DNA from: Ramularia collo-cygni
Lineage: Eukaryota; Ascomycota; Dothideomycetes; Mycosphaerellales; Mycosphaerellaceae
Reading direction: 5' to 3'
DNA: 64,000 nucleotides
Assembly (NCBI RefSeq): GCF_900074925.1
Contig: NW_019716276.1
Location: 439,543-503,542, forward strand
Shown here piece after piece: positions 35,743-46,479 of the stretch. The notes beneath the pieces were generated by a model that saw only the letters and a list, made by a program, of their open reading frames with translations, did not search any database and was not told the origin of the DNA. The stretch's first letter is position 1, and each line of letters opens with the position of its first letter. The position numbers were made by a program, and so were the translations under genes.

Positions 35743-36551
35743 CTAGGCCAAGAAGACGGAGAGACCGGCGACCAAGGCGAAGCCAGCGGCAGCGATCTTG
35801 AGAGAGCTGGCGGCGCCACCAGCGGGGATAGGCTCGGATGGAGAGGCAGCACCAGTCTCGGAAGATTCGGCGGTGGTGGAAGTGAGTGTGGTCTTGGCAG
35901 AAGTGCTGTTTCCAGCGGTAGTGGGGTATGGGACGGTCGCGTTGGCAGTCACAGCGGTGGTGATGGGCACTGTTAGTTCATCGAATTAGCATTGAACATC
36001 ACAGATTGAAAGAAGTTTTCAATCGTTGAAGCGAGGGAATTACGTACCGACTGGCGCGCTGGTGGCGTTTGAGTAGACCGAAGATGGGGTGGGGACAGGC
36101 ACGATGGCGACCGAGGTGGTGGACTCCGCCGGGACATAGGCGGGTACAGTGGTAGCCTCGACTGGGTGGGTTTCCACGGCTGGAGTGGTCTCCACGGCGG
36201 GCGGAGCCTCGACTGGGTGGGTCTCCACGGCGGGGGGAGCCTCGACGGGAGTGGTCTCGACGGCTGGCGGAGCCTCGACGGGATGGGTCTCAACGGCAGG
36301 TGGAGCCTCCACCGCTGGGGTAGTCTCAACAACGGGCGCGGGCGGCGCGGGCGTTGCGTACGCTGGTGGGGCTGGGGGGGCCATTGGGCCAGAGTAGAAC
36401 GCTGGGACCTGGATTTGTCCGTCGCTGTGCATTGTTAGCAAGTGGTTGTGCTGTGAAGGTGAAGCGAGTGAACATACGCAATCTGAGAGACGGGGCCGTC
36501 GGCGGAGACGTAGGCCGCCATTGCGACAACGCTGAAGATGGTGGAGCGCAT
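35743..36551 (-). CDS. GPI-anchored cell-wall protein with Pro/Val/Glu repeats
   Basis: Exons 36551-36478, 36424-36048 and 35969-35743 give 225 residues. A signal peptide (MRSTIFSVVAMAAYVSA) is followed by a proline-rich stretch, then tandem units of the type PPAVET-H/T-PVEA. A Ser/Thr-rich stalk and a GPI signal follow: small residues PAGGAASS, then the hydrophobic end IAAAGFALVAGLSVFLA. It should be a glycosylated wall or plasma-membrane protein. Donors are GTATGT and GTACGT. The family is not recognisable because repeats dominate. Confidence 0.82.
36160..36330. repeat. tandem repeat coding for PPAVETxPVEA units
   Basis: Imperfect tandem copies of a GC-rich unit. Short (about 15-18 nt) and longer composite units alternate, inside exon 2 of the GPI protein. 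Such arrays expand and contract easily between strains. Confidence 0.85.
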
Positions 36552-38357
36552 GTTGCCGAGTTTGTTGGTTGTAATTAAAGAGTTGTAATTGAAAAGCTGC
36601 TTGATGGCTGCTGGTGATGGAGGCAAACGAATGTGCTTGTTTGATGTTGCAGAGTGAGGGTGAGAGGTGGAAAAAGAAGAGGCCGATGGAAGTGGAATGC
36701 AAGTTGATATCTCTCCACCGACAAACCTGCATTGAGCCTAGTGTGTTACAGGGTTGTAGCTCCTTACATGCCACCCATGTGCGTTTTCCCACTGTACCTG
36801 AAGATGAACCGGTCAAGTCCCAACAGGTGTCTGGGCTTCCCTGGCTGTCAGCTCTTCCTTGTTGCGGTCTCACGATCAGCAGTTCGCCTCTGGTCCTCAC
36901 CGAATCTTCCCGCCAAAATGCTCAGCATCTGCAAAGTCTGCACAGCGTACAAAAGTACGCGTTGAGGTGCCACACAGCCATGAAGCCACTCTACAAGCTC
37001 AAACGCGCTAATGCGCCACTGCTTTACGCGCGGTCCTCCACAACTCTTTCAGATCAGACCTGAGTAACGCGACATGCAACCCCTGACGCTACCGCACCCG
37101 GGAGATGTTGTTTGCCAACGTTGCCACGACAATGCTGTCGCAAGGCGGTTGTGCTTTGACGGACAAACGCAGAGAACTGCCAGATTGGCGGAACTGAAGA
37201 GAGAGTCCTAGCGGGTGCACTGGTGCTACTCTGGACCACAGGCTGGGATGTACTATGAAGGACCGTGCCAGTTTAAGTAGGCATCAATATGGCCCGGTTT
37301 GGCTACCAAATGAAATGATCGTTTGCTGGCATTTCAGAAAGCATGCTGTGATGTATCATGTGTACAGCTCATCGCGATCCGCATCGGAGTAAAATGACCG
37401 GACTGGAAGAATACCGCTCAGCGGGGTTCTCGGCCTGTCCAGTCAGGAGTAACATGCGCAGGACGTCGGTCCGCTGTTCGTCAGGTTGTACAAATTTGGG
37501 ATGGCACCACGGATCGTAAGCCAGATTGAAGGACTCGGCTCCTAGACCAGGAAGGTGGCTATTGTTTGTGTTCATGTGGCGTGTAATCACTTCAGACCGG
37601 TATGCCTCTCTCCCTCCAAGCCCTATCCAAAAGCACACTGGCTCCTCCAAAGGAAGGACGTTTCTTCACCCTTGTATTGACGTCTTCCAGCTCTTGCCAC
37701 GTAAGTGAGATCGTGTTGAGGACCATCTAGGCATGGATCTGTTCTGTCGTACGCCTGAACTACCAGAACCATGGCATCTATGACACTCTCCCGACCTTAT
37801 CGGCGCTCGCCCAGGAACGCGACTCATCCATAATCGCGGTGTGGACTGGCAATATATCTGCTGGATATCACTCCGTCGAATTTCTTGCTGAAAAGCATGC
37901 TCAATGAATGAGGCAATAGAAGGTCCGATTGTCATCCAAGCAAGGTCGCAACTGACGTGCTGGAGGTCCAAACGGCCAAACTAGCCTCGATTCGGCGGCC
38001 CAAGCCGATTCCTTCGCGCGATGGCTTTCCGACTGCAAGACACACTAAGGACCTGATGATGAATGCTCGTGGGATCGGANGACGGTATCATCACTTGCGG
38101 ACATGCCTCCTCGGTCTATGGAGACTGTGCATATATAAATGTTGTACAGACTGGAACTGGAGCTAAGAGGGACATTGCGACTGTCCTGGCTGTACATCTT
38201 GAAACACGGTGCCTGAGCGTCAATCTACAGGTTCAAGTAGAGGTTGGAACCACCCCTGAGCGCCTCGCTATGCCATCAGAAGATCCTGATCAAACACTCT
38301 ATACCGCCTGGGCAGTTCCAGCTGCCTACAAGCTTGGGGCCGTACCATTTCAACGCC
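36552..38357. other. 1.8-kb spacer, no gene recognised
   Basis: Fragmentary frames only. One plus-strand stretch around 37745-37905 reads like ordinary protein for about 40 codons but is bounded by stops and has no partners. It may be a gene relic. An N lies at about 38080. Confidence 0.4.
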
Positions 38358-39311
38358 CTATGACCTCAGAGCATCCTGCGTGCGATCGTCCCAACTTCTG
38401 AGGAGTTTGAGTGCTCGCTCGTAGGCCCACATCGTTACGGCGCTCGATGGTGCAGCCTTGATCAAACTGACCGTCAACCCTCTGTAGAGTCCAATTGCTC
38501 CTTCTCTCGCTAGTATTGTTTTGATGGTGTTCAAGACGCCTCGTTCATATACGGGTATTCGAGCGCCTCCAATGTACTTGCTGCGACTGGGACCTTGAAC
38601 CTGCAATCTCTTCCTCACGGTATCAAGGGGAAACACCACGCTCTTGCTGAGAATGCTGGCCGTAACTCCTGCAACGGCATCTCCCGATCCAAAAGGCAGA
38701 TGGATGGTTGAAAGTCTGGGCTTGAGGCCTTCGTAGAGGGCAAAGAAAAGTCCCATATAGGGAACAATTTGACCAATACCGGCACTGATACCACGGAAGA
38801 AACCTGCCGCACCCTCTGTACGCGTAATGTCACGAACACTTCCCAGCAGCCCATCATAAACCCTCTCAGTGCCCTGTGCAGCGAATCTCGTCCGCAGAAG
38901 GTCGAGGGGATATGTCGTCGTTGTTGCTGCAGTTCCCGCAAGAGCACCACTGATGAAGCTCTTGGCTGCTCCTGGTATCCTCAAGTCACCCTCCTCGGAA
39001 AGTCTGTCCAATGCTTGAGAAGCGCTGCGGTAGGCGAGGAATTGCACAGCGCCATAACTGAGGTATAGCCCTTCCGCGGGTATATTCCCCTTCCAAAATC
39101 CCGTGATGCCCTCATGTCGTAGAATGTTCTTTGCGACAATGTAGATTCCGGTGGGTGTTTTGGATGGGATAGGTTTCGAAAGCGGGTCGGCGAGGGAATG
39201 ATAGTGAAGCTGCAGACGTATCTTCACCACATCCAAAGGTGNAATACAGAAACGTGATATTAGGCCAGCAACTGCGCCAGCGACCACGACTTGACCACGG
39301 GTGCCCTGCAT
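38358..39311 (-). CDS. TPC1: mitochondrial thiamine pyrophosphate carrier
   Basis: A single exon of 317 residues from ATG 39311, about the length of yeast Tpc1 (314). Three mitochondrial-carrier repeats each carry the P-x-D/E-x-x-R/K signature: PLDVVKIRLQ, YPLDLLRTRFA and FPLDTVRKRLQV. Odd and even helix motifs such as GFWKGNIPAEG and GLYRGLTVSLIKAAPSS are typical of the TPC group, which brings thiamine pyrophosphate into the matrix in exchange for nucleotides. The frame stays open upstream but has no other ATG. A short extra 5' exon, as in some relatives, cannot be excluded because the start codon overlaps an acceptor-like GATGCAG. Confidence 0.88.
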   Translation of the reverse strand: MQGTRGQVVVAGAVAGLISRFCIXPLDVVKIRLQLHYHSLADPLSKPIPSKTPTGIYIVAKNILRHEGITGFWKGNIPAEGLYLSYGAVQFLAYRSASQALDRLSEEGDLRIPGAAKSFISGALAGTAATTTTYPLDLLRTRFAAQGTERVYDGLLGSVRDITRTEGAAGFFRGISAGIGQIVPYMGLFFALYEGLKPRLSTIHLPFGSGDAVAGVTASILSKSVVFPLDTVRKRLQVQGPSRSKYIGGARIPVYERGVLNTIKTILAREGAIGLYRGLTVSLIKAAPSSAVTMWAYERALKLLRSWDDRTQDALRS

Positions 39312-39659
39312 CGCAACTGGTGAGCCATTGGCCGATACCAACGAGGGTTATTGGAACCTACCTCATCGCGGAGATGCTCTGGGGCCGCAGACATCCATCA
39401 GCCTGCCAGCGGAACGATATGAGCAGGATTCAAGAAGGTGGGAGAAAATGCAAATGATGATGAAGATCGCAAGCGAATCTGGTCACGGAGATCTTCGTAC
39501 AGGAGAGGAGCTGTCTTTTGGCGCCAAGCCCAGGAAGATGCTCCGAGGCTCTGCTCTCCAGTCGGGTACCTTATTCGTGTTCCCTCTGCACCCACATACC
39601 AAGTAGTCTCACTCCCACACAGGACCAAGAGAGACGAGTGTACATAGCGGAAACCAGAG
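39312..39659. other. divergent promoter region
   Basis: About 350 nt shared by the divergent TPC1 and dioxygenase genes. No gene seen. Confidence 0.5.
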
Positions 39660-41234
39660 ATGTCGGTCAGGTCCTATACCCGGCTCTGCAAGCGGCACCT
39701 CGCATGCCTCGATAAATCATCGTTGAGCCGACATCGGGTGCCGCCCCAATGGAGGCTTGCGTCCAAAGTTCAGACTGCTGAGTTTGCATTGGCCACAGAT
39801 GCTGTGCACGATAAGAGACGCTCTCTCAAGGGCGCTGTCAGTCTCACGATCGATGGCGAAGACTACAAGTTCCCCCCGGTTCTGNTGCGAGACCTTTGCT
39901 CATGTCCTCTTTGCATCGACCAGTCCACCCGACAGAAGCTGTTCGCGACTGCAGACATTCCATTTCACATTTCCGCCAATAACTGCACCGTAGGTCAGGA
40001 GACTGCTACCGTTTCCTGGGGGGACGATGTCCCCGGATATGGCCGGGAGCACAAGTCCGAGATACCGCTCAGCGCACTCCGGAATATCATTCAATTCGGC
40101 AAGCCGGTTGGCCACCGAATCATGGATCAGAATCTTCCGAGAAGAGTGTTCTGGGACGCGAAGCACTGGGACGCGAAGGGGTACTGGGACGAGAAGGGTT
40201 ACATGTATCGCGACCTGGATTTTGATTACGATTCTTACATGCATGATGATAGTGTCTTACTCGCCGCCCTTCAAGCGCTTCACACGCATGGACTCCTTTT
40301 CATTAAATCCGTTCCGGGAGATGAGAAGTCTGTGGAGACTCTTGCTGAACGTATTGGTCCGTTGAAGAGCACGTTCTATGGCCGAACGTGGGATGTTCGA
40401 TCTGTGCCTCAAGCAAAGAATGTGGCATACACCTCGCAGAATCTAGGCTTCCACATGGATCTACTTTACATGGAGCAGCCTCCTCATATTCAGCTGCTCC
40501 ACTGCATTCGCTCATCCTCTGCGGGCGGCGCCAGCCTTTTCACGGACAGCTTTAAGGCAGTTGAAGACCTCTACAGATCTAATCCTGAGCATTTCGAGAC
40601 CCTCAGCAAGACGAAAGCAGCGTTCCACTACGACCACCCAGGATCGCACTATTACCATCAGTTCCGTTCGGTTATCGAGCCGAAGCCCAGAAGCATAGGT
40701 CGACGAGAAGTCTCTTCATACCACGAACTCGAAAGCTTGTCCGCTCAAAAGATGTTCCAGCCAACCGACTTTGTGTCTGCTGTAGCCTGGTCGCCCCCAT
40801 TTCAAGCACCATTCGCGTTGAACCAAGACGTGTGGCCCAGGCAACGTAGACCCAGCTCCGGCGCTCAACGTTTCAATGAAAGACTGGGCCGAAACGTACA
40901 ACAGTGGCACGAAGCTGCGCACGAGTTCAACGGTCTTATTCATCGCGGTGAAAATATCTACGAACGGTTGATGAAACCTGGAGAGTGCGTCATATTTGAC
41001 AATCGGAGGATTCTGCACGCTCGCAAGGCGTTTGAGGTCGGAGATTCCGGCAAGGAAAGGTGGCTACGGGGAGCCTACATTGACAAAGATCCGTATTTGA
41101 GCAAGCTTAGAGTCTTGATGGGACAAAACAGAGAGATGGAGAGTATAGTAGGCGGCATTGAAGATGACAGCGAGACCCCGATACCCGCTCGGAACAGGGC
41201 ACCAAAAATACACAAGGTCATGCTAAAGGATTAG
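39660..41234 (+). CDS. gamma-butyrobetaine/trimethyllysine-type 2-oxoglutarate dioxygenase
   Basis: An intronless frame of 524 residues. The basic, Ser-rich N-terminus (MSVRSYTRLCKRHLACLDKSS) suggests a mitochondrial presequence. The small N-terminal zinc-binding-type domain is visible as LRDLCSCPLCIDQST. The TauD-like double-stranded beta-helix holds the iron ligands H-x-D in LGFHMDLLYMEQ and the distal His in RRILHARKAF, with Arg residues nearby for 2-oxoglutarate. Relatives hydroxylate gamma-butyrobetaine or trimethyllysine in carnitine synthesis, and which substrate is used cannot be told here. A threefold WDxK repeat at 40152-40202 looks like a local insertion. It is divergent from TPC1 over about 350 nt. 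Confidence 0.87.
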   Translation: MSVRSYTRLCKRHLACLDKSSLSRHRVPPQWRLASKVQTAEFALATDAVHDKRRSLKGAVSLTIDGEDYKFPPVLXRDLCSCPLCIDQSTRQKLFATADIPFHISANNCTVGQETATVSWGDDVPGYGREHKSEIPLSALRNIIQFGKPVGHRIMDQNLPRRVFWDAKHWDAKGYWDEKGYMYRDLDFDYDSYMHDDSVLLAALQALHTHGLLFIKSVPGDEKSVETLAERIGPLKSTFYGRTWDVRSVPQAKNVAYTSQNLGFHMDLLYMEQPPHIQLLHCIRSSSAGGASLFTDSFKAVEDLYRSNPEHFETLSKTKAAFHYDHPGSHYYHQFRSVIEPKPRSIGRREVSSYHELESLSAQKMFQPTDFVSAVAWSPPFQAPFALNQDVWPRQRRPSSGAQRFNERLGRNVQQWHEAAHEFNGLIHRGENIYERLMKPGECVIFDNRRILHARKAFEVGDSGKERWLRGAYIDKDPYLSKLRVLMGQNREMESIVGGIEDDSETPIPARNRAPKIHKVMLKD

Positions 41235-42056
41235 AGGAGACAATGGAGATGTTGGGGTCTTGACGTGATGCTTCAGATGTCGAGAACTAGGGAGTCCCAG
41301 TCACTCTTCCCAGAAAACAGCACCACACAGCGTCCCATTCCATCGGACGTTTCTCAGACCAACAGATTGCTCTCAAGCATCCTGACGCTCTGACATTGGC
41401 AGTGCGACTCTTCTCGCAACTAGTCATATCGAAAGCGGGCCTTTAGCCATCAACAATAACTTCCGAAGCAGAAGGGTCTATCCATGGGCTTGCTTCGTGT
41501 TGTGGATGCGCCCAACGTCAGCTTTTGATGATGCCAAAGCACTAACTAAGCCAATGGCAAGTACAACCAGCTGCGAGATGGATCCCCTGCTGGTCGGATC
41601 TCCGCAGAGGGTTTTGGCGTGATGGGCTGTCGCAAGGAAGCCGGAAGTACAAAACGTGATGTCGCTTGTCGATCATTCCACTAGCGTCCATCGTTGTTGC
41701 CGGGCCAAAAATAAGCTTCGATCTCACTTCCACTCCATTCTCGACCTACAGAGTCTCCCAAAATACATACCAACACCTCGGGGATCTTGACTGGCATGTC
41801 GCGCTTCTGGAGATTTTGAGACGCTACAGCGCACGCGATATAGTCCAGCATACTTAGGCGCCACGCAATGGGCAGCAGTAACACGACAGCAACAACAACG
41901 AAACCGACAATACCCAGGTAGCGATTGTGACGACACCGACGCTCTTTGACTCGGAGGAGCATCTTGGACCCGTGCACCATTGGCATAGCATCCCAACAGT
42001 ATACCCCACCGCGGAGGAAGGCAAGCGTCGCGGTCACCCGCACCGTCCGCCGCATC
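41235..42056. other. spacer upstream of Mps1 gene
   Basis: About 820 nt with no supported gene. The Mps1 frame is open upstream to about 41946 but contains no ATG before 42057, so this part is read as 5' leader and promoter. Confidence 0.55.
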
Positions 42057-44813
42057 ATGGCCGCCGTGGCTCACCCGACGCGCCCGCAAATGCACCGCAA
42101 CTCGCCCTTGTCGAATTTTGGAGCACCATACGGCTTCTCCGCCGACGCGCCCATGATCAAGCGCATCGATGTTGGCGATGACAGCGACTCCGATGACGAG
42201 CCCCCTCCGGCCCTCAAATTCTCCAAATTCACGCAGGAACTCCTCGCCGATGCCCATTCTTCGCCCAAACATGAAGTGTTGGGCGAGGCGCAGCGCTACA
42301 ATCGGTCCATCAGCGTAGGAAAGGCGGGTTTGGACACTCCCAGCAGGGCACCAGGGCTCAAGATCATACGGCGCAGCTCCCCCTCAGCGCCTACCACCTC
42401 TGGGGCCCGGGAACGAGGACATACACCACCACGTATCGTACATCTAGGCGCGAAAGGGACTGGCTCCGAAAAGCGATCCATCAGTGTATCGGGACCCTAT
42501 CAGCAGCGCTATGGGACGCGACGGGAGCCCACACCCGAAAGTAATGACATCAGATCTGAAATTGTAACGCCCGCGCAGGCTCCGCGAGCCACACGCGCAA
42601 CTCGCATGCGAGCGAGCAGCAATGCCTCGCAGGACGACCCTGCGAATTTTGTATCATCCAACAGCAGGCCCGGCTCTCGTAATGCGTCTCGTGGACCCCC
42701 GGACACGAATGAGAGGAAAACTTACGCGATCGATCTCGGTCGTAATACAACTACACAACAGGCTCCAGAGACAATATCGAGATATGGCGCATCCACTGCA
42801 ACACGTACACGCAACACTTCTGTAGAGGCAGCTTTGCCACCTGGATCTACGAGGATCAAACGGGCGCCTATTGGGACTGGGTCGTTTCTGAAAAGTGGAC
42901 CTGTACGGCGCGGCTTCAGGCGAAGGGACAGCGAAGACAACATTTCGCCTATCGAGGACGGACCCGCCGGCTCGTCTTCCCAGCCAAGTGCCTCGAGCTA
43001 TACGCCGCAAGATAGAAGTTACTCACAGATTGACAGCGCGAGGAGTCGAAGCGGGAGTGCCAACACCCGCGCGACATCTGTTGATCCCATATCAGTGCAC
43101 GATTTCGCTCAGCAACACCATGGCAACGAATCTAGACCATCGTCACGTCAAGGAAACTCTTATTTCTCCAGAAGTCAAGCCAGTGTCGACTCCCGACCTG
43201 CGTCGCGACAAGCTAGTCATGAGCTTCCAAGGAGTCGTCAGCCGAGTCTTGAGCGCCCGCAGGTCAGAAGACAGGCAAGTGTACAGCAACTAGACATGGC
43301 GGCTGCGCCGGCAGTACAGCATCACAGACGGCCCAGCATGGATCCTAGCCATGCAAAGCCAGTCCTGGAGCAAAGAGCAGCGCATCGGGCGCCCAGTGCA
43401 AGTCGGCCGGCTTATCGCCACGCTGCGCCCAAGGTCACTACGGATGCCTCGGAGGATCAGGAAAACATGCCCCCTCCGACGTTTAAACGGAATAAGGACC
43501 AAGAGTTCAAGTACTTTGGGAAGCCTTCCATGACAGTCATGTCTGATGACGAAAAGCCCAAAGTCGCGTCCGTTCATGAAACTCCTGTGCCAGTTCCGCA
43601 GCAAGATCAAAGGAAGACCCTGGGAGCCATCAGTGGCAACACTCCCCATCGAGCGGCGCCTGCTCCACCACCAAAGATGAGTGTCTTGGACACCGCCACC
43701 ACAACGGCTGGTGCATCAACTGCAAAGTCTCGGAAAAAGCGAAACCATATGGTTGTCAATGGCAAGATCTTCACTGCAATGGGCAAGATCGGCAAGGGCG
43801 GCTCCAGCGACGTCTATTGCGTAATGGCCGAGAACTACAAAACCTTTGCCCTGAAACGGGTGNAGCTAGATGATTGCGACGAGCATGCCGTGCGTGGCTA
43901 CAAGGGCGAGATTGATCTTCTCAAGCAGCTCACCGAGGTGGAACGTGTGGTCAGGCTGTTTGATTGGGAGCTCAACGATGACAAGCAAGAGCTCCTTGTA
44001 TTGATGGAGAAGGGGGACACTGACCTCAGCCGCATCCTGACACTTCGGCTAAACGGTGTCGATGCTCGCTTTGATAGCGCATTCACACGCTATCACTGGA
44101 AAGAAATGCTGGAGTGTGTCCAAGCGGTCCATGAACACGATATTGTGCACTCGGATCTGAAACCCGCGAATTTCCTGCTCATTCAAGGAAGGCTGAAACT
44201 CATTGATTTTGGCATTGCGAACGCTATCGACACGGACAACACTTGTAACGTGCACCGGGAGTCACACGTAGGAACGCCCAACTACATGTCTCCGGAGAGC
44301 ATCACCGATACCAATGCTGGTGATGGCAGCAAGGACGAAGCTGGACGGCCATTGAAAAAGGACATGCGCATTGGCAAGGCTTCTGACGTCTGGAGTCTGG
44401 GGTGTATCTTGTATCAAATGGCGTACGGCCGGCCCCCTTTCGCGCACATTCCCAACCAGATCACACGAATCATGGCCATCACAAACCCCAAGCACATAAT
44501 AGAATTCCCTGAGACTGGTGTTGGTGGAGCTACGATTCCACCTACTTTGATCGGCACGTTGAGGAGGTGTCTCAATCGGGATCCCGAGAAGAGGGCCACA
44601 ATCAAACAGATGCTCGCAGAGACAGATCCATATCTCAATCCCGAGGGAACCGGAGCGGGATCCGTGTTAATAAGCGAGGATCTGCTGGGCCAGATCATAA
44701 ACAAGGTCATCGATCGTTGTCGGGACAAGCGCGGCGTGCCGGGGCCGGAAGAGGCAGCTCAGTACCCCAAGAGTTTCTTGAATAGGATCAGAACCATGCA
44801 AGAAGCTCGATAA
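42057..44813 (+). CDS. MPS1: Mps1-type spindle checkpoint kinase
   Basis: An intronless gene of 918 residues. The first about 560 residues are disordered, basic and Ser/Pro-rich, as in fungal Mps1. The kinase domain, about 570-870, has a glycine loop GKIGKGGSSDVY, the lysine in FALKRV, the catalytic loop HSDLKPANF, DFG in LIDFGIANAI, the activation segment GTPNYMSPE, and WSLGCILYQMAYG. The HSDLKPAN and GSSDVY sequences are characteristic of the Mps1/TTK family, which phosphorylates kinetochore proteins and duplicates the spindle pole body. The start is the first in-frame ATG, in the context ATCATGG. An N lies next to the active-site lysine codon (43863). Confidence 0.93.
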   Translation: MAAVAHPTRPQMHRNSPLSNFGAPYGFSADAPMIKRIDVGDDSDSDDEPPPALKFSKFTQELLADAHSSPKHEVLGEAQRYNRSISVGKAGLDTPSRAPGLKIIRRSSPSAPTTSGARERGHTPPRIVHLGAKGTGSEKRSISVSGPYQQRYGTRREPTPESNDIRSEIVTPAQAPRATRATRMRASSNASQDDPANFVSSNSRPGSRNASRGPPDTNERKTYAIDLGRNTTTQQAPETISRYGASTATRTRNTSVEAALPPGSTRIKRAPIGTGSFLKSGPVRRGFRRRDSEDNISPIEDGPAGSSSQPSASSYTPQDRSYSQIDSARSRSGSANTRATSVDPISVHDFAQQHHGNESRPSSRQGNSYFSRSQASVDSRPASRQASHELPRSRQPSLERPQVRRQASVQQLDMAAAPAVQHHRRPSMDPSHAKPVLEQRAAHRAPSASRPAYRHAAPKVTTDASEDQENMPPPTFKRNKDQEFKYFGKPSMTVMSDDEKPKVASVHETPVPVPQQDQRKTLGAISGNTPHRAAPAPPPKMSVLDTATTTAGASTAKSRKKRNHMVVNGKIFTAMGKIGKGGSSDVYCVMAENYKTFALKRVXLDDCDEHAVRGYKGEIDLLKQLTEVERVVRLFDWELNDDKQELLVLMEKGDTDLSRILTLRLNGVDARFDSAFTRYHWKEMLECVQAVHEHDIVHSDLKPANFLLIQGRLKLIDFGIANAIDTDNTCNVHRESHVGTPNYMSPESITDTNAGDGSKDEAGRPLKKDMRIGKASDVWSLGCILYQMAYGRPPFAHIPNQITRIMAITNPKHIIEFPETGVGGATIPPTLIGTLRRCLNRDPEKRATIKQMLAETDPYLNPEGTGAGSVLISEDLLGQIINKVIDRCRDKRGVPGPEEAAQYPKSFLNRIRTMQEAR

Positions 44814-45134
44814 CCTAGGCTGGAAAGAGGTGGTGTAGGAATATATTCAAAGCATTCATTGTTATCTGGAGCATCATGTTGGATGTGAAGATTGCATGTC
44901 AGTCTCGCACTGTTTACACCTCTTTCGTTTTACTGTCTCCGATTTGAATTGGGTCTGATTTGGATAGGCGAGGGAGATTGTTCCAATCCAGAATCTTGGA
45001 CTCCTACACTCTCTACAGTGCACTGTCTCGTCTCGTCTCTCGTCTGATCTCGTCAACTCCATGCTGCCGTATAGTTATCTATGCCCACAACACCCAACTC
45101 ATGCTTTCGCTCAACAAACACACAGCACTTCCCC
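44814..45134. other. convergent 3' spacer
   Basis: About 320 nt between the convergent Mps1 and Tma22 genes. No gene seen. Confidence 0.6.
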
Positions 45135-45780
45135 TCAAACAGTAGGAGCAGACTTCTTCTTCTTGTCCTCCACGCACTCAATATTGTCCTCCGGAATTCC
45201 TTCATGATGCTCACCCAACCAATCCACCACATCATCACTGACATCTCCCTGCACCGTAATCTCCTCTCCACCACTCGCCGTCTTGGTCACACTACTACCC
45301 GTCGCAAACTTCTTTCCAAACGCCTTGGCCGTGGCTTTCAAATCCAGTCCAAAGGCCTCCAAACCCGAAATCTCCGTGACGTATTTACGTTTATTACGCT
45401 CCACGCGCTTGATGATGATTTTACTGGCGGCGCGCTTCTCGGACTCGCGAGCTTCGGCTGCTTCGGCTTTGGCTGCTTTTTTGATTGCATCTTTTTCGGC
45501 GCGCTTCTGGGCGTCTACGGAGAGGGTGCTGAGGTTTGCGGAGAGGGCGGCGTCGGAGTAGAGGGTGGAGTGAAGTTGTGGGTGGTTCTCTGACAGCCAG
45601 TCGGAGCATTTCTTGGTGGTTCCTGTGAATGGGGAAGGATGTTAGTTGGAGATGGCTCTTCAGTTGGAGGGCTGGGGGTGATTTACCGCCAAACTCGCAG
45701 TACTCTGGTGGTAGCGAGCAGACGCCGCAGTAGATTACATTCTTGGCCGGATGGGGCGCGGTGGAGGCGACTTCTGCCAT
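45135..45780 (-). CDS. TMA22: translation machinery-associated protein 22 (DENR homologue)
   Basis: Exon 1 is 45780-45687 and exon 2 is 45622-45135, 193 residues, with a GTAAAT donor. The N-terminal zinc-binding part reads YCGVCSLPPEYCEFGG, then KKCSDWL. The C-terminal SUI1 domain (KIIIKRVERNKRKYVTEISGLEAFG, then LKATAKAFGKKFATGSSV) is the eIF1-like fold. With its partner Tma20/MCT-1 the protein removes tRNA from 40S subunits after termination and supports reinitiation. The middle is a basic Ala/Glu/Lys helix. Length matches the fungal family. Confidence 0.93.
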
Positions 45781-46479
45781 TGTTGGAGGAGAGAAAGATG
45801 GTGTGGTTATTGTTTAGTTCATGTGAAGTGGGGTTGGTTTCAAGGGAAGGGAAGGCGCGGGGCAGAAGCGTCCCGCCAGGTCGTTGCCAATGTTTTTGGC
45901 GGGGGTGAATGTCAGGGTTAGGGTTGGGGTAGGCTGTTCTTCAGACATCTCCATGCATTCACCTCAACCCACCGCATCATGTATCGTGCTTGGGCTGATC
46001 TTGGTGCTGGGGCTCTGCATATGAGACATTGAGGGAGTTTGCCGTCCCATAGAGGTCCATTAGGTACTTGAGCCATAAGGTACGCAGGCGTTCCAACAAG
46101 CCAGCTTTTATTCAAGAAAAGCATGTGCATAAATCCCACCACTCGGAGAAAATCGAGCCTGCGAACAACCATCGTCCTTACATTCCAAGGTCCATTCGCG
46201 AGAAAGCCCAGTAGGAGATCTTTACTCCTGGCCCGTCGTAGCAGCATACAAAACCCGCATTACGTCAAGAGAGCACCCTACACTTCACCAACAGTGTGAG
46301 CCGAGTGTGGTTCTCTCAAGAACGCCCTCCCGCGAGTTGACTTTATTCTCGAGAGTACCGGCGGATGTCCTCATTTTTCCACTGTAATTTCAGCGGCTGC
46401 GTTAAAGTGATTTGATACATATTTCCCAAAATCTACTTCATGCTTTTGAAGACTATCATACAAAGCACTTCCCTCACAC
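45781..46479. other. spacer between two same-strand genes
   Basis: About 700 nt. A minus-strand ATG frame at 45918-46247 (109 codons) resembles nothing known and is not called. The region should contain the 3' UTR of STT3 and the promoter of TMA22. Confidence 0.5.

Noticed and set aside
36552..36900. Long minus-strand frame extending the GPI protein upstream
   Set aside because: It has no ATG consistent with a signal peptide. The real start at 36551 with a spliced first exon gives a canonical secreted protein.
37369..37971. Possible remnant of a HET-domain-type gene
   Set aside because: Fragments on both strands cannot be aligned from memory to any HET motif, and stops interrupt every path.
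45918..46247. 109-codon ATG frame on the minus strand
   Set aside because: No family resemblance, odd composition, and it lies in the 3' UTR/promoter space between two genes.
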